Assembly: GCA_028278645.1 (NCBI GenBank) | Contig: JANQDZ010000016.1 | Span: forward strand, 62,001 to 126,000 | Direction of reading: 5' to 3' | Origin: Longimicrobiales bacterium | GTDB taxonomy: Bacteria > Gemmatimonadota > Gemmatimonadetes > Longimicrobiales > Gaopeijiaceae | DNA: 64,000 nt | In this document: piece by piece, positions 60,693 to 64,000 of the stretch | How the letters are laid out: the number at the start of each line of letters is the position of its first letter | How positions within the stretch are numbered: the first letter of the stretch is position 1 | The notes under the pieces: model-generated | Database searches by the model: none | The model's input: only the letters and a program-made list of their open reading frames with translations | Told to the model about the DNA's origin: nothing | Position numbers and translations under genes: made by a program

Positions 60693-61103
60693 ATGCCGTC
60701 CAAGTCCATTAACAACAGGCAGATAACGGTGAGATTGTTCGGTGTGTTAGGCGCCATCTTCGGACTGCTTGGAGTGGCGTTTGGCGCTTTTGGAGCCCAC
60801 GGTCTCGAGGGAAGGCTCACAGCGGAGGATCTGGCCATCTTCGAGACCGGGGTGCGGTATCAGATGTATCACGCCCTGGCCCTCTTGTTGGTCACGGCCC
60901 TTTGGGACCGGGCAGAAAGGACCGGGGCTACTCAAGCCGGCTGGGCATTTATTGTCGGAATCGTCGTTTTTGCCGGAAGTCTCCACCTGATGGTTTTGAC
61001 TGGAGCCCAGTGGCTTGGGGCCATAACACCATTGGGGGGTCTGGCTTTCCTCGTGGGCTGGGTAGCCCTGGCCAAGAGCTTATTCCGAGCACGTGGAGGG
61101 TAA
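60693..61103 (+). CDS. DUF423 family membrane protein
   Basis: A small inner-membrane protein with four hydrophobic segments. GLLGVAFGAFGAHGLEGRL and FETGVRYQMYHALALLLV are diagnostic of DUF423 (YgdD/YwdK). Function is unknown. From ATG 60693 the protein is 136 residues; ATG 60660 and GTG 60729 (124 residues, closest to usual length) are alternatives. The sirtuin gene begins 1 bp after its stop. Confidence 0.88.
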   Translation: MPSKSINNRQITVRLFGVLGAIFGLLGVAFGAFGAHGLEGRLTAEDLAIFETGVRYQMYHALALLLVTALWDRAERTGATQAGWAFIVGIVVFAGSLHLMVLTGAQWLGAITPLGGLAFLVGWVALAKSLFRARGG

Positions 61104-61104
61104 G

Positions 61105-61890
61105 ATGGGTCCCACAGATCTGGAGGGATTCCAGGAAGCCAGGGATTTGCTGGCGTCCGCCGACACCGTCAGCGTTTTATCCGGCGCAGGGGTCAGCGCG
61201 GAATCCGGAGTACCCACGTTTCGCGGAGAGGACGGGCTTTGGAAGTCATACCAGCCCGAACAGCTGGCTACCCCTCACGCATTCCGGAGGGATTCACGCC
61301 TGGTCTGGGAGTGGTACGATTGGCGGAGAGGAAAAATCCGGGAATGCCGGCCGAACCCCGGCCATGAGGCGTTGGCCCGGTTCGCTCTGGGGGCCAGGGA
61401 CGTGCGGATCGTGACCCAGAATGTGGATGGGCTGCACGAGGAGGCTGCACGGACCGTGGCGGGTGGCTCCGACGCGGATCCCGCCATGCCCCTGGAGCTC
61501 CACGGATCGATCTTCCGGGTGAAGTGCACGTCCTGTACCTACAGAGTGCCCCACCGAGATCCCATCCCCACCGAGAGTTTCGACGATCTTCCCAAGTGTC
61601 CCGTCTGTGGATCTCTCCTCAGGCCAGACGTGGTATGGTTCGGGGAATCTCTGGATGCGGGTGTCCTTTCGGAGGCATTCCGGGTGGCCCAAAGCGCTCA
61701 GGTCTGCCTGGTGGTCGGGACCAGCGCCCTGGTTCACCCCGCCGCGTCGGTCCCCCTGGCCACCCGAGACGGCGGCGGGGAGATCGTCGAGGTGAACCCA
61801 ACGGAGACTCCCCTTACTCCCTTGGCAAGCGTCTCACTGAGAGGAGCTTCGGGGGAGGTCCTGCCCTCTCTGTTGGATGGGCTGGAATAA
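61105..61890 (+). CDS. cobB: NAD-dependent protein deacylase, sirtuin family
   Basis: Removes acyl groups from lysines using NAD+. The 261-residue protein has the NAD loop SGAGVSAESGVPTFRG, the catalytic segment TQNVDGLHEEA, the active His in LELHGSIF, four zinc cysteines (CTSC and CPVC), and VVGTSALVHPAA. The tyrosine and arginine of WYDWRRG form the Y-x2-R pair typical of class III sirtuins that take succinyl or malonyl lysines. ATG 61105 has GGAGGG upstream. DUF423 precedes it by 1 bp. Confidence 0.93.
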   Translation: MGPTDLEGFQEARDLLASADTVSVLSGAGVSAESGVPTFRGEDGLWKSYQPEQLATPHAFRRDSRLVWEWYDWRRGKIRECRPNPGHEALARFALGARDVRIVTQNVDGLHEEAARTVAGGSDADPAMPLELHGSIFRVKCTSCTYRVPHRDPIPTESFDDLPKCPVCGSLLRPDVVWFGESLDAGVLSEAFRVAQSAQVCLVVGTSALVHPAASVPLATRDGGGEIVEVNPTETPLTPLASVSLRGASGEVLPSLLDGLE

Positions 61891-61966
61891 GCGGGAACCT
61901 GGGGATTTCCTGAGTGTTTTGGAAATGAACAATCCGTTGATTTCTCTGGCACGTAAGGCGCCACTC

Positions 61967-64000
61967 ATGATAAAAAGAACGATGGGCCTCGGGCTCGTCC
62001 TTGCCCTGACTTCGGCGTGCGGGGACTCCACCTCCACGCCGGTCCCGACCCAGATCAGAGTCACCCCGAGCTCCTCTACCCTCACGGCGGTCGGTGAGAC
62101 AGCTCAGTTTTCAGCCACACTCCTCGACAAAAAGGGGAAGACCATCCCGGAGGCGGCCTTTTCCTGGTCGGTGTCCGATCCTCAGGCGGCCTCCGTTTCG
62201 GCCACCGGATTGGCGACCGGGCTGAGCGCCGGTACGAGCTTCATTCGGGCGTCTGCTGAGGGGATAACCGGAAGCGCCACGCTGAACATCGACCCCATCC
62301 CGGATGACCTCCAGAAAGTCGCCGGAGATCTGCAGACCGGGACTCTGAGGCAGATCCTCCCTCAACCCATCACCGTTGAGGTCCGGGACGCCAACGGCCA
62401 CCCGGTGGTGGGGAGGCTGGTGACCTTCGGGGTTGTGGCCGGAGCCGGCAGCGTGTCACCGTCCCAGGCACAGACCGGACAGGACGGGCGGGCGTCCACC
62501 ACCTGGCAGTTGGGGTGCTCCAACGAGAACCCACAGGTCCTGGAGGCTCGGGTAGGAACCCTCACTACATCGTTCCAAGCGACGGTGGATTTGGCGGGCC
62601 TGGCCATTTGCCAGACGTCGGTCCCAGGGGGCCGTGAAACTCTTCCCTATTCCGCTGAACTCGTGGCCGCCGGGGGGGACCAGGGTACCCTGACGTGGTC
62701 GGTGGCGAGTGGAACCCTCCCGCCCGGCTTGATCCTGCAGGGGAACGGACAGATCGACGGGACGCCGACGCTGGCAGGAGACTACCAATTCACGGCTCAG
62801 GTGGTAGACGCCCAAGCGGCGTCGGCATCTGCCCAGTTCGACCTGAAGGTCTGTGACGGTCCGGTCGTCCTGGCCCCAGGCCAAACCCAGGTCTTCTCTC
62901 CCGACGGGCCCGACGGGTGTGGCTTCTTCCTTCCCGCCGGAAACAACGGAGACCGATATCGATTCGGCGTGGTCTACACCAACTCCGAGGTCGACTCTAC
63001 CGATGTTCGGTCTGCGCAGGTCGTGATGAAGAGGGAGGCAGGAGGGGCGGTTTCACCGCCTCATGTGGCCCCCGCCTTTCCGGCGGTAGCACCTACCCTC
63101 AGGCCAGGGGCTTCCCCTGCTCAGACGGCCCAATTGCATGAGGACCTGCATCGTGCCGATGCCACGGCTCGGGCCCACCACGAACTTCGGCAGGCGGCCC
63201 AGCAGCTCATCCAGAGGCTAGGGCCCGGAGCCCGGCCCCTTCCGGATCTCAGGGGGCCTGACCTGGCGCCCGGCCCCAGAAAAGCTTCTCCGGAAAAACG
63301 GTCGTTCGTAAATCCCGAGTCATTCGACGCCCAGGGCGGCTGCACGGTGGGAGAAACCGTCCGGGGCGTCCTGATCGAGGAGAACGACCACCTGGCCATC
63401 TACCAAGACAGCGTCCAGTGGGCCTCGGACCGTATGTCCGACTCTCACGCTCAGGACATCCTGGATTTTTACGCCGCCGGCGGGAAGCAGGCCATCGACG
63501 CCTATTTTGGCGGTGTCAGCGATATCAATGGCGATCAGAGGATCGTGGTCTTCGTGACCCCGGTGGCTGCGGAGTTGGATGTTGTGGCCTTCGTCTGGAC
63601 TCTGGACTTCTTCCCGAAGACGGAGGAGAGCCGGAATGGCGCGTTGTGGGAGGGATGTCCGGCGTCCAATGCCATGGAGATCATGCGCATCGACCATGAG
63701 GTAATCAAAAGGCTCAGCTCTGGTAACTACTATGCCCTTGGCGCCGTGGTTCACGAGGCTAAGCACGTCAGCTCCGTCTATCGAAGCATTCTTCGCCGGG
63801 AGCTCCACCCCCTATGGGTGGAGGAAGGAACCGCCGAAATCGCCCAAGAGGTGGCGGGCCGGATCGCCTGGGCTGCGGCTGGGGGGCCGCCGGTAGGCTC
63901 CATGGCCGACGGGGATGATCTCGACGATTGGACCAAGGAGAACTACTCCTCGGTCACCGCTAACGCCCGCACCGTACGCTACCTCTCTTCTCAACCCAAT
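61967..64000 (+). CDS. Large lipoprotein with Ig-like domains and HEXXH metallopeptidase motif (3'-truncated)
   Basis: The frame from ATG 61967 stays open for all 678 codons to the window edge. The signal peptide ends ALTSAC (Cys18). A BIG2-like Ig domain follows (about residues 25-110), then an Ig-like segment with VTFGVVAGAGSVSPSQAQTG, and a He_PIG-type domain with LPPGLILQGNGQIDGTPTLA. After a Cys- and Pro-rich linker is a peptidase-like domain containing VVHEAKHVSS (HEAKH zinc motif, about residue 605) and WVEEGTAEIAQE, whose Glu would be the third ligand. This resembles M30/gluzincin peptidases. AAGG precedes the start. The C terminus is not in the window. Confidence 0.75.
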   Translation, partial: MIKRTMGLGLVLALTSACGDSTSTPVPTQIRVTPSSSTLTAVGETAQFSATLLDKKGKTIPEAAFSWSVSDPQAASVSATGLATGLSAGTSFIRASAEGITGSATLNIDPIPDDLQKVAGDLQTGTLRQILPQPITVEVRDANGHPVVGRLVTFGVVAGAGSVSPSQAQTGQDGRASTTWQLGCSNENPQVLEARVGTLTTSFQATVDLAGLAICQTSVPGGRETLPYSAELVAAGGDQGTLTWSVASGTLPPGLILQGNGQIDGTPTLAGDYQFTAQVVDAQAASASAQFDLKVCDGPVVLAPGQTQVFSPDGPDGCGFFLPAGNNGDRYRFGVVYTNSEVDSTDVRSAQVVMKREAGGAVSPPHVAPAFPAVAPTLRPGASPAQTAQLHEDLHRADATARAHHELRQAAQQLIQRLGPGARPLPDLRGPDLAPGPRKASPEKRSFVNPESFDAQGGCTVGETVRGVLIEENDHLAIYQDSVQWASDRMSDSHAQDILDFYAAGGKQAIDAYFGGVSDINGDQRIVVFVTPVAAELDVVAFVWTLDFFPKTEESRNGALWEGCPASNAMEIMRIDHEVIKRLSSGNYYALGAVVHEAKHVSSVYRSILRRELHPLWVEEGTAEIAQEVAGRIAWAAAGGPPVGSMADGDDLDDWTKENYSSVTANARTVRYLSSQPN

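Noticed and set aside
62456-62884. Minus-strand frames opposite the C-terminal lipoprotein (also 63320-63808)
   Set aside because: The + strand frame is open for 678 codons with Ig and HEXXH motifs, so these are shadows.

Overview
The window is GC-rich bacterial DNA from a diderm (LPS-bearing) organism. It carries Kdo synthesis genes, an Lpt export module, many lipoproteins with lipoboxes and barrel-less TonB-plug-like proteins. The mix of six-bladed beta-propeller lipoproteins with a GEGPGEF motif, an RCC1-repeat lipoprotein, carboxypeptidase-regulatory/plug proteins and a UPF0182 membrane protein suggests Gemmatimonadota or a close relative. That placement is inference; no rRNA or tRNA gene was found.

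Region 1 (1 to about 14.0 kb) is the unusual part. Every gene is on the + strand, and up to about 12 kb each is followed by a palindromic element of about 58-180 bp. The right ends of these elements share the consensus GGCAGCCCGCGAGGCGTTA and the left ends resemble TAACAGCGGG. This is the architecture of integron attC recombination sites, so I read the region as a partly decayed integron cassette array whose integrase would lie left of the window. Cargo: a GNAT acetyltransferase, a complete tatC, five paralogous beta-propeller proteins (four clear lipoproteins), a large carboxypeptidase-regulatory/plug protein, and an RCC1 lipoprotein translationally coupled to a second plug protein.

Region 2 (14.1-21.9 kb) begins the conserved backbone: phosphomannomutase/phosphoglucomutase, a UPF0182 protein, sucCD, a CBS-domain protein and ndk. 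Region 3 (22.1-30.4 kb) is a fatty-acid/phospholipid operon (DUF177-rpmF-plsX-fabH-fabD-fabG-acpP-fabF) that appears to start from a leaderless promoter and ends at a good intrinsic terminator. It is followed by ispF, a DedA protein and xerD.

Region 4 (30.4-38.4 kb) holds an S41 protease, glutamine-dependent NAD synthetase, a zinc-type ABC transporter (znuACB order, minus strand), an unknown zinc-ribbon protein and a lone TrpG/PabA amidotransferase. Region 5 (38.6-48.5 kb) is an LPS supra-operon, kdsB-pyrG-kdsA-kdsC-kdsD-lptC-lptA-lptB-rpoN: PyrG makes CTP, KdsD/A/C make Kdo, KdsB activates it with CTP, and LptCAB export the finished LPS. Region 6 (48.6-57.6 kb) is an envelope glycan/lipid cluster: two GT2 enzymes, WecB, a GT4 enzyme, a YfhO-like membrane protein, a flippase-like protein, a zinc-ribbon protein and PlsC. 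Region 7 (57.9-64.0 kb) has a TPR membrane protein, an MFS-Crp/Fnr pair, DUF423, a YxxR-type sirtuin, and the start of a large lipoprotein with Ig-like domains and an HEAKH metallopeptidase motif that runs off the window.
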